64,000 nucleotides of DNA from Pseudoselenomonas ruminantium. GTDB lineage: Bacteria > Bacillota > Negativicutes > Selenomonadales > Selenomonadaceae. Made by a program: the position numbers and the translations under genes. The notes under the pieces were generated by a model, which was given only the letters and a program-made list of their open reading frames with translations, searched no databases and was not told where the DNA came from. The stretch covers positions 1 to 64,000 of the forward strand of contig SVCA01000002.1 in NCBI GenBank assembly GCA_015058625.1. The letters run 5' to 3'. This document shows positions 20,774 to 29,902 of the stretch, one piece after another. Each line of letters begins with the position of its first letter. Positions within the stretch are counted from its first letter, which is position 1.

Positions 20774-22831
20774 ATGAAGGATTTCAAATACAACCGGGGC
20801 TTAGTGCTGATTATAATGGTTGGCTTAATCGCTTCTCTTATGATTAGTTTTGCCCGGCATGGCGTGGAGGAAAACAACCGCCAGATAGATTTGGCAACGA
20901 ATTATGAGGATTTGCTGGAACTGGCCGACAGGGAAGGCCTGCCAGCAGAGGAAGTGATGGCTAAGGCCAAGGAAGCCGGCATCACCTCTTTGGCGGTTTA
21001 CGATACCACCTTTAAGAAACTCAATGCCAACGGCAAGGCTACGGCCATTGCCGGCAGTGAGCTTTTGGGCAGTTATCATAGCGGCACGCTGACGGACCCC
21101 TTGTGGCGTCAGCTGGTGGCCGAAGGTAAGATTCAGGGCAATGAAGTCTATATTGTCGGCCATGATGCCCGCACCTGGCAGGAACTCAAAGAAGATGTGC
21201 CCCGCCGCTTAGGCAAGGACAGAGTGCAGCTGCTGAAAGTCGGGGACGAAGAAGTCATGGCCGCCAAGGCCCATTTCGAGTCCTTCGTGAAGATGGATAT
21301 CGGCATGCCGACGGACGAAATGGAAGCGGTGAACAAGGCCGGTTTCCACGTTATCGCCCGCCCCAGCAATTTCAACAAGTGCACGGAAGATGATGTGAAG
21401 GCTGTGTTCAAGCGGCTGGACGGCATGGATATCTCCGAAGTGGTCTTCTCCGGTTCTCAGGTGCTCGGGGCCAATAAGTCCCTGCAGACCACCATTGATG
21501 AAATGAAGGCCCGCAATCTCAACATGGGTCTTATTGAAGGTGTGACCCAGCTGCAGTTCTACAAACAGGACGGCATGGAGGAAATCGCCAAGGGCATTGG
21601 TTACGACAAGATTGTCCGCCTCTATGCCATTCCCAAGGACGAGCAGCCCAAGCTGAAAATCGCCACGGCGGTGGAACGCTGGGCTAACACCGACGAAGAA
21701 CGCAATATCCGCATCGACCTCTTGCGGATTTACGATAAGCCCTCGCCGAATATGAGCCTGATGGAAACCAATATGCAGTATTTCAAGGATACGCATGATA
21801 TTCTGGTGGCTCATGGCTATACGGTGGGGCCTGCCGGTACCTTTGCTTCCTTCTATCCCAGCAAGTACCTCCGGGCGCTGGTGATGGCTGGCGTAGCAGC
21901 GGCAGCTGTGCTCTATCTGAGCCTCGTTATTCCGGCACTCAATACTGCAGTGAAAAAGCAGTGGCTTCTGTTTGTAATCTTTGCCCTGTGTGCAATGGTG
22001 CCGATTCTGATGGGCACTGGTGCCAAAATTCGTGTGCTGGCAGCCTTGGCCAGCGCGAACCTGTTCCCGGCACTGGCGGTTATCTTCCAGCTGGACCGAA
22101 TCCGTCATCTGCGGGATAAAATCACGCTGGGCTTTGGCAAGATGCTCATCACGGGCATTATTGCTCTGCTGGTAACGGGCACCCTGTCTTATATCGGTGC
22201 GGCTTACCTGTCTGCCTCGTTGGCCGATACGGAATATCTGCTCGAATTCCAGATTTTCCGTGGCATCAAGCTGACCTTTGTCCTGCCGCTGATTCTGGTG
22301 GGCATTGCCTTCCTGCAGCGCTTTGATATTTTTGACGGCCGTATGGACGATACCGACGGCGTTCTGAATCAGCTCAAGAAAATCATGGATATGCCGGTGA
22401 AGGTCAAGACGCTGTTCGTGCTGTTCCTGGTGCTAGTTGCCGGGGTGGTCTTTGTGGCCCGCAGCGGTCATACCTCCGGTATGCCGGTATCGGCAGCTGA
22501 ACTGAAGTTCCGCGCCTTTTTGGAGCAGGCGCTTTATGCCCGTCCTCGTACCAAGGAACTGCTGATTGGTCACCCGGCGTTCCTCTTGGCGGTTATGGCC
22601 TTCTGGCGCAAGTGGCCCACCATGATTTTCTTCGGCCTGGTGCTCATTGCCACCATCGGCCAGGGCTCCATGGTAGAAACCTTCGCCCATATGCGGACGC
22701 CTGTATTCATGTCCTTTATGCGGGGCATTGGCGGCATTGTCTTAGGTGCCGGTATCGGCGCCATCGCCATGATGCTGGTACAGCTGTGGCAGACTGTTAT
22801 TTCACGAGCAAAGGAGCGTAAGTCAGCGTAA
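20774..22831 (+). CDS. DUF5693 membrane protein
   Basis: 685 residues. One N-terminal membrane helix (RGLVLIIMVGLIASLMISFA), then a soluble extracytoplasmic domain to about residue 360. After that come roughly eight to nine hydrophobic segments, for example LVMAGVAAAAVLYLSLVIPAL and GIGGIVLGAGIGAIAMMLV. The DUF5693 family is regularly found next to csaB, as here, where its TAA overlaps the csaB ATG by one base. Its biochemical role is not known; a part in cell-wall polymer pyruvylation or S-layer attachment is inferred from the neighbour. Confidence 0.85.
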   Translation: MKDFKYNRGLVLIIMVGLIASLMISFARHGVEENNRQIDLATNYEDLLELADREGLPAEEVMAKAKEAGITSLAVYDTTFKKLNANGKATAIAGSELLGSYHSGTLTDPLWRQLVAEGKIQGNEVYIVGHDARTWQELKEDVPRRLGKDRVQLLKVGDEEVMAAKAHFESFVKMDIGMPTDEMEAVNKAGFHVIARPSNFNKCTEDDVKAVFKRLDGMDISEVVFSGSQVLGANKSLQTTIDEMKARNLNMGLIEGVTQLQFYKQDGMEEIAKGIGYDKIVRLYAIPKDEQPKLKIATAVERWANTDEERNIRIDLLRIYDKPSPNMSLMETNMQYFKDTHDILVAHGYTVGPAGTFASFYPSKYLRALVMAGVAAAAVLYLSLVIPALNTAVKKQWLLFVIFALCAMVPILMGTGAKIRVLAALASANLFPALAVIFQLDRIRHLRDKITLGFGKMLITGIIALLVTGTLSYIGAAYLSASLADTEYLLEFQIFRGIKLTFVLPLILVGIAFLQRFDIFDGRMDDTDGVLNQLKKIMDMPVKVKTLFVLFLVLVAGVVFVARSGHTSGMPVSAAELKFRAFLEQALYARPRTKELLIGHPAFLLAVMAFWRKWPTMIFFGLVLIATIGQGSMVETFAHMRTPVFMSFMRGIGGIVLGAGIGAIAMMLVQLWQTVISRAKERKSA

Positions 22832-23922
22832 TGAGCAGAATCGTCGTGTCGGGTTACTACGGCTCGAAAAATGCCGGGGATGAGGCAATGCTTTCCGCAA
22901 TGCTGGAAGTCCTCAGTGACCTGGACCCAAAACTTCATATTACGGTGATTTCTGCCGACCCCGAGGATACCCGCAAGCGTCATGGAGTGGATGCCATCTC
23001 CTGGCTGGGGTTCCCTGCCATCATCAAGGAACTGCGGCAGGCGGATCTCCTGATTAGCGGTGGCGGCAGTCTCCTGCAAAACGTCACCAGCCGCCGCAGT
23101 CTCTATTACTATATGTTCATCATCATGCTCGCGCATTTTCTGGGCACCAAGGTCATGCTTTATGCGCAGGGCATCGGCCCGATTATCGGCCGTGTGGCGG
23201 AAATGGCCATGCGCTTTTTGGGCAATCATGTGGACTTAATCACCGTCCGGGATGAAGGTTCTCTGAAGGAACTGGCCCGGCTGGGGATTCATAAAACCAT
23301 TATCGAATGTACCGCTGACCCGGTGCTGGCCATCCATCCTGTAGGCAAGGAAGCCGGCCGGGCCATCTTCAAGGCCTACCATGCGGATGGAGCCAAGCCT
23401 GTATTGGGCATTTCCGTGCGGGAATGGCAGGGCTGGCGCCATTATAAGGAAGTGCTGGCGGAAGTTTCCGATATGGTGGTGCGGGAATTGGGTGCACGGG
23501 TGGTATTCATCCCCATGCAGTTCCCGGATGACGTGAAGGCGGCTCAGGCTATCGCCTCTCTTACCAAAGAGGAGTGCACGGTGCTCAAAGACGAGTATAC
23601 CACCAGCGAGTTCCTGTCCTTGGTAGGGAATATGGATTTGATGCTGGGCATTCGCCTGCATGCTTTGATTTTTGCCGGCGTTATGGGCGTTCCCATGCTG
23701 GGCATCTCCTATGACCCCAAGATTGACCGCTTCCTGGCCTCCATTGGGGAAGAGCCGGTGGGCAACCTCAAGGATGTTACCGCCGAAGAACTGATGGCGG
23801 AAATCCGCCGCAAGTGGAATGACAAACAGACTTTCCGGCAGAAGAATGGCGAGCTTCTCGCCCAGCTGCGGGATATGGCCGCTCATAATGCAGAGCTGGC
23901 CGTGAACTTAGCACATAAATGA
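22831..23922 (+). CDS. csaB: Polysaccharide pyruvyl transferase CsaB
   Basis: Transfers pyruvate from phosphoenolpyruvate as a ketal onto a cell-wall glycan, the ligand for SLH domains of S-layer proteins. 363 residues: N-terminal GYYGSKNAGDEAML, then LLISGGGSLLQNVTSRRSLYYY, YAQGIGPI, and the C-terminal GT-B-like half with the conserved IRLHALIFAGVMGVPMLGISYDPKI. Translationally coupled to DUF5693. Confidence 0.93.
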   Translation: MSRIVVSGYYGSKNAGDEAMLSAMLEVLSDLDPKLHITVISADPEDTRKRHGVDAISWLGFPAIIKELRQADLLISGGGSLLQNVTSRRSLYYYMFIIMLAHFLGTKVMLYAQGIGPIIGRVAEMAMRFLGNHVDLITVRDEGSLKELARLGIHKTIIECTADPVLAIHPVGKEAGRAIFKAYHADGAKPVLGISVREWQGWRHYKEVLAEVSDMVVRELGARVVFIPMQFPDDVKAAQAIASLTKEECTVLKDEYTTSEFLSLVGNMDLMLGIRLHALIFAGVMGVPMLGISYDPKIDRFLASIGEEPVGNLKDVTAEELMAEIRRKWNDKQTFRQKNGELLAQLRDMAAHNAELAVNLAHK

Positions 23923-23926
23923 TAAT

Positions 23927-23954
23927 AGCCTTCCCGGAGGGGAAGGCTTTTTTA
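23927..23954 (+). terminator. Terminator formed by a minimal REP-like hairpin
   Basis: AGCCTTCCC / GGGAAGGCT followed by T6. Same end motif as the repeats at 20013, 39975 and 54129. It closes the csaB transcript. Confidence 0.8.
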
Positions 23955-23968
23955 TAAGGGGGATGTTT

Positions 23969-25429
23969 ATGCCCAAAAAGAATAAATACATGAGCTACGA
24001 GCACCTGCGGGATTTGCGGCAGAATCATGCCGCCTGGCGGCTGCTGCGGGCCGATTATGCGCCTTTGGCGGCGGCGTTTTTCTATCAGGTGTTTATTGGC
24101 CCTAAGCGCCGCGGCATTGAAGCGCAGGAGCTGTTGGAAGCACTGGATATGTTCCTCTACGACTGCACCCGGCAGGAAGGAGAATTTGCCCGCTCGCCCA
24201 AGGATTATCTGGAGATGTGGGCAGACAGCAGTTATGGCTGGCTCAGAAAATACGAATACCATGGGGACTGGTACTACGATTTGACAGCACCGGCCCAGAA
24301 GGCGGTGGAGTGGCTGCTGAGCCTCCATAAGCAGGACTTTATCGGTACAGAGTCCCGCCTGCGTACGGTGTTCAATCTTTTGCACGAAATCGCCCAGGAA
24401 ACGGATACCAATGCCGAGCACCGGCTGGCGTATCTCACGAGCCAGCAGGAAAAAATTGCCGCTGAAATCAAAGCCATCGAGGAAACCGGCGAGGTGAAGC
24501 CTCAGCTGGATGATGTGCAGGTCAAGGAGCGTTTCCTGCAGGCCGAGGCCACGGCGACGGCTATCCTCGCGGATTTCCGTGAAGTGGAGGAAAACTTCCG
24601 GGAATTGACGCGTCAGGTGCAGGCTGATGTGGTGAAGTGGACGCGCGGCAAGGGCGAGCTTTTGGAAAAGATTTTCAGCGAAAGCGACATCATCCGCAAG
24701 TCGGAACAGGGCCGCAGTTTTATGGCCTTTTGGCGTTTTTTGATGCTCTCCCAACAGCAGGACGATTTGCGCGAGACGCTGCAGCAGGTGGAAAGTGCCG
24801 AAGCAGTCCAGGGAATTGTTCAGGAGCACAGTCTGCGGGATATTCACCGGGAATGGGTGCAGGCCGCAGCCGCCGTCCAAAAGACGTTGGGGCAGCTTTC
24901 TGCCCAGCTTCGCCGCTATGTGGACGAGGATTATCTGCGGGAGGAGCGCAGCATCTATCAGCTCATTCAGAGCATCGAAAGCAAGGCTGTAGACAGGCGG
25001 GGTGCGGGTACTTCCGGCCTGGTCATGGAAATGGATACCCTGCCCAAAGTTCAGCTGCCAATGGAGCGGCGCCTTTATGCTCCGCCGAAAAAGACACGGC
25101 TCGAAAGTCCGGAACTTACCGAGGGGGATGGCAGCAGTGGCAGCATAGCTGCCATCTTCGAGCAGGTCGTGGTGGACAAGGAAAAACTAAAGGCCCATGT
25201 GGCGGATTTACTGGCCGAGCGGGATGAAGTGACGCTCGCTGAGGTTCTGGCGGTTCATCCGCTGGAACTGGGACTGTCGGAACTCTTGGGCTATCTGGTG
25301 CTGGCCAGCCGGGATGCAGCAGGCTTTACCGAGGACAGGCTGGAACGTCTGGTCTTTGAGCGGGATGGCCGCAAATTACTGGCAGTCTGCCAGCAGATTA
25401 CCTTTCGGAAAGGAGCAGGGGCGTTTTGA
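23969..25429 (+). CDS. JetA/MksF: kleisin-like subunit of a Wadjet/MksBEF SMC complex (DUF3375)
   Basis: 486 residues of the DUF3375 family. By homology it is the kleisin-type bridge of an SMC-like complex that extrudes DNA loops and, in Wadjet systems, restricts circular plasmids. The N-terminal winged-helix part contains AAFFYQVFIGPKRRGI and LTAPAQKAVEWL. Residues about 130-340 are helical and coiled-coil, and the C-terminal part has LAEVLAVHPLELGLSELLGYLVLA. I start at ATG 23969: GGGGG lies 8 bases before it and directly abuts the alternative ATG at 23963. It overlaps jetB by 4 bases. Confidence 0.85.
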   Translation: MPKKNKYMSYEHLRDLRQNHAAWRLLRADYAPLAAAFFYQVFIGPKRRGIEAQELLEALDMFLYDCTRQEGEFARSPKDYLEMWADSSYGWLRKYEYHGDWYYDLTAPAQKAVEWLLSLHKQDFIGTESRLRTVFNLLHEIAQETDTNAEHRLAYLTSQQEKIAAEIKAIEETGEVKPQLDDVQVKERFLQAEATATAILADFREVEENFRELTRQVQADVVKWTRGKGELLEKIFSESDIIRKSEQGRSFMAFWRFLMLSQQQDDLRETLQQVESAEAVQGIVQEHSLRDIHREWVQAAAAVQKTLGQLSAQLRRYVDEDYLREERSIYQLIQSIESKAVDRRGAGTSGLVMEMDTLPKVQLPMERRLYAPPKKTRLESPELTEGDGSSGSIAAIFEQVVVDKEKLKAHVADLLAERDEVTLAEVLAVHPLELGLSELLGYLVLASRDAAGFTEDRLERLVFERDGRKLLAVCQQITFRKGAGAF

Positions 25430-26091
25430 GTACAGTGGAAGAAATGACGGAACGCAATGAAGAGAATTTTTCCCGGGCTGCGATATCCCTTTTGAAGGGG
25501 ATTGTGAGCCGCGGCAGGGACGAAGTTCTGTGGCAGTTTATCGTAAATGACAGGAGTGCGCTTAGTGATTATTTCCGGCGCATCGGCCTGATTCTGATTA
25601 TAGATGAAGTGGATGAGTATGCTTACCTCAAGCAGGAGGACGCGGCAGGTCTGCCCCGGCTGGTACAGCGTTATCAGTTGAGTTACCCCGTGTCCATGCT
25701 GTTGGTGCAGCTTAGAAAGGCGTTAGGCGAGCAGGATACCGCCAGCGGTGATACCCGTCTTGTTCTATCCTTTGCCGATATCATGCGGCGCATGGAACCA
25801 TTCCTGCCTGTGCCCGGTAACGAAATGAAATTCCGCCAGTCTTTGGAACATACCATTGGACAGGTGGTGCAGCTGGGCTTTTTGCAGAAGCTCAAGGGCT
25901 CGGAGGATGAGTACGAGGTACGCCCTGTGCTGCGCAGTTTCGTGGATGCCCAGTGGCTCAGCGATTTCCATGAGAAGCTGGCGGAATACGAAGCCCATGG
26001 ACAGATGCTTCATCAGGGCGCAGCCGAAGATAAGAGCGATGAAAATGAGGGAGAGGAGGGGCTGTTAGGTGAATTTGTTCGCAACGAATGA
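25426..26091 (+). CDS. JetB/MksE: winged-helix subunit of the SMC complex (DUF4194)
   Basis: 221 residues of the DUF4194 family, the KITE-like dimer that binds the kleisin. It has an N-terminal NFSRAAISLLKGIVSRG, then LILIIDEVDEYAYLKQ, the QLSYPVSMLLVQLRKAL helix and the winged-helix FLQKLKGSEDEYEVRPVLRSF, ending in an acidic tail (EDKSDENEGEEGL). It starts with TTG within the jetA stop and overlaps jetC by 23 bases, so the three genes are tightly coupled. Confidence 0.85.
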   Translation: MSTVEEMTERNEENFSRAAISLLKGIVSRGRDEVLWQFIVNDRSALSDYFRRIGLILIIDEVDEYAYLKQEDAAGLPRLVQRYQLSYPVSMLLVQLRKALGEQDTASGDTRLVLSFADIMRRMEPFLPVPGNEMKFRQSLEHTIGQVVQLGFLQKLKGSEDEYEVRPVLRSFVDAQWLSDFHEKLAEYEAHGQMLHQGAAEDKSDENEGEEGLLGEFVRNE

Positions 26092-29000
26092 GGAAAATGA
26101 AAATATCCCCTTGGGCTTTCGTCTGGAACGTCTGGAAGTATATAACTGGGGCACTTTTGACAGCCGGATTTGGTCGTTGGAGTTAAGCGGGGAAATGTCG
26201 CTGCTAACCGGTGATGTGGGCTCGGGCAAGTCCACCTTGGTCGATGCCCTGCTGACCCTGCTCGTGCCCCCGCGGAAGGTCACCTACAACAAGGCGGCTG
26301 ATGCCAGCGCCAAGGAGCGCAGCCTGACTTCCTATGTGCGGGGCTATTACGGCCAGAAGCGCACGGAAAACGGCGGTGGCCGTCCCGAAGCCCTGCGCGA
26401 TAAGAATAAATACAGTGTGATTCTGGGCGTCTTTGCGGATAAGAACTTTGGCCGCACGGTGACTTTGGCGCAGGTGTTCTGGTTCCCCGAGGAAACGGCC
26501 AGCTATCCCAAGCGCTTCTATGTGCTCGCGCAGAAGACCCTTTCCATCAAGGACAGATTTTCCCAGATTGGCGGGGATATGCGGGCCTTCCGCAAGGCCT
26601 TGGAAAAGGATGCCTTCATCAAGACCTTTGATGATTACCCGCAGTATGGCCACGAGTTCCGCAAGATTTTCGGCATCCGTCAGGTACAGGCCATGGATTT
26701 GTTCCAACAGACCGTGTCCATGAAGAAGGTGGACAGCCTCACGAGCTTCGTGCGCCAGAATATGCTGGAAGTGCCGGAGACGGAGCAGGAAGTGGAACTG
26801 ATGCTGCGGCAGTACCATGATTTGGAAGCTGCTCATCAGGCTGTGCAGAAGGCCAAGAAACAGCAGAAGATGCTCCAGCCTATCGAAGTGCTTGGGGAAA
26901 GCTATGCCCGTGACAGCCGTCAGCAGGACGAGTTTCAGGCCATGCAGAAGGTGCTCGAAAGCTGGTATGCCCAGCAGGACTACAAGGCCAGAGAAGAACA
27001 GCTGGCCGCGATGGAGCCGCAGCTCAAGCGCCTGGAAGAGAAAATTACGCAGCAGGGCAAGAGCCTGCAGGAAAAGCAGGGAGAGCTTACGGTGCTGCAG
27101 GGCAATATCGCCCGCAACGGCGGTGCGCAGCTCGACGAAGTGCGCCATCAACTCGACAAGGTTACGGAGCGCAAGGCGCAGTGCGAAGTCAGCCGGGAAA
27201 AATTCCAGCAGGAACTTTCCGCATTGGAAATGACTTTGCCCGTGGACGAGGAAGATTTTGCCCTGCTGCAGGAAAAGCTGGTCAGCCGCAAGGCAGAATG
27301 CGAGGCACAGCAGGAAGAATTGACGGCAGAAGCCAGCACCATGAAGGCCAACCGTCAGGAAACGGAGCAGGAGGAGCGCCGCATTCAGGCAGAAATCGAT
27401 TCGCTTTCCCAGCGCAAGTCCAATATTCCCCAGAAATTCATCGCTGTGCGCGAGGAAATCTGCAAGGCCCTGAATCTTGCCGAAAGCGAAATGCCCTTTG
27501 CCGGGGAACTTATCGCCGTGAAAGAGGAGGAGACTGAGTGGGAAGGTGCCATTGAGCGTTTGCTGCGCAGTTTCGGCATATCCCTGCTGGTGCCAGAGGT
27601 TCACTATGGGGAAGTGGCTGACTGGATGGAACGCCATGACCTCAAGATGCGCATGGTTTACTTCCGTGTGCCGGCCTACACGGAACAGGTCAATGCGAAT
27701 GTGCACGAGGACGCCGTGTGTCAGAAGCTCCATATCAAGGAGGACAGTCCGCTGGCTCCCTGGCTCGAAGCGGAACTTCTGACCCGTTTTAATCATATCT
27801 GCTGTGAGACCATCAAGGAATTCAGGCAGGCAAAATTTGCCCTGACCAAAGCTGGTCAGGTCAAGACCGGCGGTAAGCGCCACGAAAAGGACGACCGCCA
27901 CGATATTGACGACCAGCGTTATTATGTATTGGGCTTTTCCAATCTCAAAAAGATTCAGGCCCTGCAGATGGAAATGGAAGACCGGCGCGAGGAGCAGAAG
28001 TTCTTCTTGCAGAAGGAAAATCAGGCGAAACGGGCCGTGAAAAAACTCCGGGAGCAGAGCGAGGCCATCGTCCGGGCCGGAGTGGTAACCTCCTTTGCGG
28101 AAATCCATATAGAGCCGCTGCTGGAGCGTATGGCACAGCTCAAGGCACAGGTGGAAAAACTGCGGGCGGAAAATGATGTACTCAAACAGCTGCAGGCCGA
28201 AGAACAGCGCCTCAAGCAGGAAATCGGCGCAGATTATGCGGCGCTGGATGACTATAAGAATCAGCGCAGCCAGCTGGCTGAACGCATTCGCCTGCACAAG
28301 GCGGAAATGGTCATGGATGAGGAACTCTTTGCCGGGGCCGAAAGTGACGACCGGGAGAAGGGCTATCCTCTGTTGCAGCATTACGCCGCTCTGGCCTTGG
28401 AGAAATTGGGCAGTCCGCAGTTTGATATGCAGAAGCGCAGCCTGCAGCAGAAGGAGTATAACCAGTGGCTGAACACCCGCACCCATCAGCTGGGTGAAAA
28501 ACTGCAAAAGACCAGCGAAGAACTGGTTAAGGCCATGACGGAGTTCCGGCAGGAATATCCGGAGTCGGCCAGTGAATTGCTGGCTGCTCCGGAGGGCTAT
28601 CAGGATTATACGGCCCTGCTGCACCGTCTGCAGGAAGATGACTTGCCGAAATTTGAAAGCCGGTTCAGCCATCTGCTGCGCGAAAATACCATCAATCAGA
28701 TTGCCCTGTTCCAGACCCATCTGGAGGAGGCCTGCCATGAGATTCACGACAGGATTGCGCTGATTAATGACTCACTGGCGGAAATCGACTACAATGAGGG
28801 CCGCTACATTCAGATTGAGTGCAACCCTGCCGTCAGCGATACCATTCAGCAGTTCCGCCGTGATTTGCGGGCCTGCACCGATGATGCCCTGACAGGGAAT
28901 ATGGACAACAGCTACAGCGAAGAAAAATTCCAGCAGGTGGCCAGAATTTTGGAACGGCTGCAGGGCCGTCCCGGGATGACGGATGTGGATGCCCGCTGGC

Positions 29001-29464
29001 GCAGTGAGGTTATCGACGTGCGCAACTGGTTTGTCTTTGCGGCTTCGGAATTGTGGCGCAATCCTGCTCCGGATATGGACAAGGAATACGAGCACTACAC
29101 CGACTCCGGCGGTAAGTCCGGCGGTCAGAAGGAAAAGCTGGCCTATACGATACTGGCCGCCAGCATTGTCTACAACTTCGGCCTGCGGGGCAGACGCGCC
29201 GGTGAACAGTCCTTCCGCTTCGTGGTCATTGACGAAGCCTTCCTCAAGAGCTCGGATGAAAGTGCCCGCTTCGGTCTGGAACTGTTCAAGAAACTCGATT
29301 TGCAGCTGCTGGTGGTGACGCCGCTCCTAAAAATCGCCACGATTGAGCCCTTTGTCAGCCATGTAGGGTTCGTGTATCAGAGAGACGAGGAGCATAAGTC
29401 TTATTTGCGGAATCTTACCATTGAGGAATTGCAGGCGGAGAGAAGTGCATACAATGCCAAATGA
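26069..29464 (+). CDS. JetC/MksB: SMC-like ATPase
   Basis: 1131-residue ATPase of the MukB/MksB/JetC group. Walker A GDVGSGKST is at 48-56. Long coiled-coil arms are rich in Gln, Glu, Lys and Leu, with a hinge around 440-640. The ABC signature SGGKSGGQKEKLAY is near 1012-1025 and Walker B FVVIDEAFL near 1051-1060. It powers loop extrusion in the family. It starts with GTG inside jetB. No jetD (the topoisomerase-VI-like nuclease subunit, DUF3322/DUF2220) follows; the next gene is a chemoreceptor after 438 bases. It could be a MksBEF chromosome-organising set or a Wadjet with its nuclease elsewhere or lost. Confidence 0.88.
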   Translation: MNLFATNEENENIPLGFRLERLEVYNWGTFDSRIWSLELSGEMSLLTGDVGSGKSTLVDALLTLLVPPRKVTYNKAADASAKERSLTSYVRGYYGQKRTENGGGRPEALRDKNKYSVILGVFADKNFGRTVTLAQVFWFPEETASYPKRFYVLAQKTLSIKDRFSQIGGDMRAFRKALEKDAFIKTFDDYPQYGHEFRKIFGIRQVQAMDLFQQTVSMKKVDSLTSFVRQNMLEVPETEQEVELMLRQYHDLEAAHQAVQKAKKQQKMLQPIEVLGESYARDSRQQDEFQAMQKVLESWYAQQDYKAREEQLAAMEPQLKRLEEKITQQGKSLQEKQGELTVLQGNIARNGGAQLDEVRHQLDKVTERKAQCEVSREKFQQELSALEMTLPVDEEDFALLQEKLVSRKAECEAQQEELTAEASTMKANRQETEQEERRIQAEIDSLSQRKSNIPQKFIAVREEICKALNLAESEMPFAGELIAVKEEETEWEGAIERLLRSFGISLLVPEVHYGEVADWMERHDLKMRMVYFRVPAYTEQVNANVHEDAVCQKLHIKEDSPLAPWLEAELLTRFNHICCETIKEFRQAKFALTKAGQVKTGGKRHEKDDRHDIDDQRYYVLGFSNLKKIQALQMEMEDRREEQKFFLQKENQAKRAVKKLREQSEAIVRAGVVTSFAEIHIEPLLERMAQLKAQVEKLRAENDVLKQLQAEEQRLKQEIGADYAALDDYKNQRSQLAERIRLHKAEMVMDEELFAGAESDDREKGYPLLQHYAALALEKLGSPQFDMQKRSLQQKEYNQWLNTRTHQLGEKLQKTSEELVKAMTEFRQEYPESASELLAAPEGYQDYTALLHRLQEDDLPKFESRFSHLLRENTINQIALFQTHLEEACHEIHDRIALINDSLAEIDYNEGRYIQIECNPAVSDTIQQFRRDLRACTDDALTGNMDNSYSEEKFQQVARILERLQGRPGMTDVDARWRSEVIDVRNWFVFAASELWRNPAPDMDKEYEHYTDSGGKSGGQKEKLAYTILAASIVYNFGLRGRRAGEQSFRFVVIDEAFLKSSDESARFGLELFKKLDLQLLVVTPLLKIATIEPFVSHVGFVYQRDEEHKSYLRNLTIEELQAERSAYNAK

Positions 29465-29902
29465 TTACGCTGCTCTGGTTCGAGGCAAAAGGCGCAACAT
29501 GCGGGGAATGGCTTTGTTCTGCTGGTTGATTCATTCGGATTGACATGTCAATTTAGGGGAGGGGACACCCAGGAAATACGCTGATAATGATTTTAGTTTC
29601 AACCATAAGAAAAAAATATAGATGGTATTTATTAAAGGAAAATATCGCCTATAGGTAGCAAAAATATAAATACATCCTAGGAATGACCGCTAATCACAAA
29701 TAGATTAGCGGTCATTCTTTAATTTGTATAAAAATAATAATCAATTCGTTAATTATGAATAAACTTTCCTAGTGCGAAAGTCCTAAACATGTGATAAAGT
29801 TAGCTCATATTTTTGGCAAAAATATAGCGAGAAAGGTAAAAAGACGTAAGTAAAATCGAGAGGCTGCAGGGATACGGCCAACGTAGAAAGGCATGTGAGG
29901 AA
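29465..29902 (+). other. Gene-free stretch between jetC and the chemoreceptor
   Basis: No supported ORF and no JetD remnant. It holds the terminator at 29681-29717 and then an AT-rich leader of about 185 bases before the chemoreceptor. The leader may be structured, but it lacks the conserved blocks of a c-di-GMP riboswitch. Confidence 0.5.
29681..29722 (+). terminator. Intrinsic terminator of the jet operon
   Basis: A perfect 15-bp stem GAATGACCGCTAATC / GATTAGCGGTCATTC with a 7-base loop and T-rich tail. Confidence 0.85.

Noticed and set aside
29780..29902. Possible c-di-GMP riboswitch in the chemoreceptor leader
   Set aside because: GACGTAAGT and GGCTGCAGGGATACGGCC faintly recall the class I motif, but the conserved GACGCAAAGCC core and closing helix are not there.
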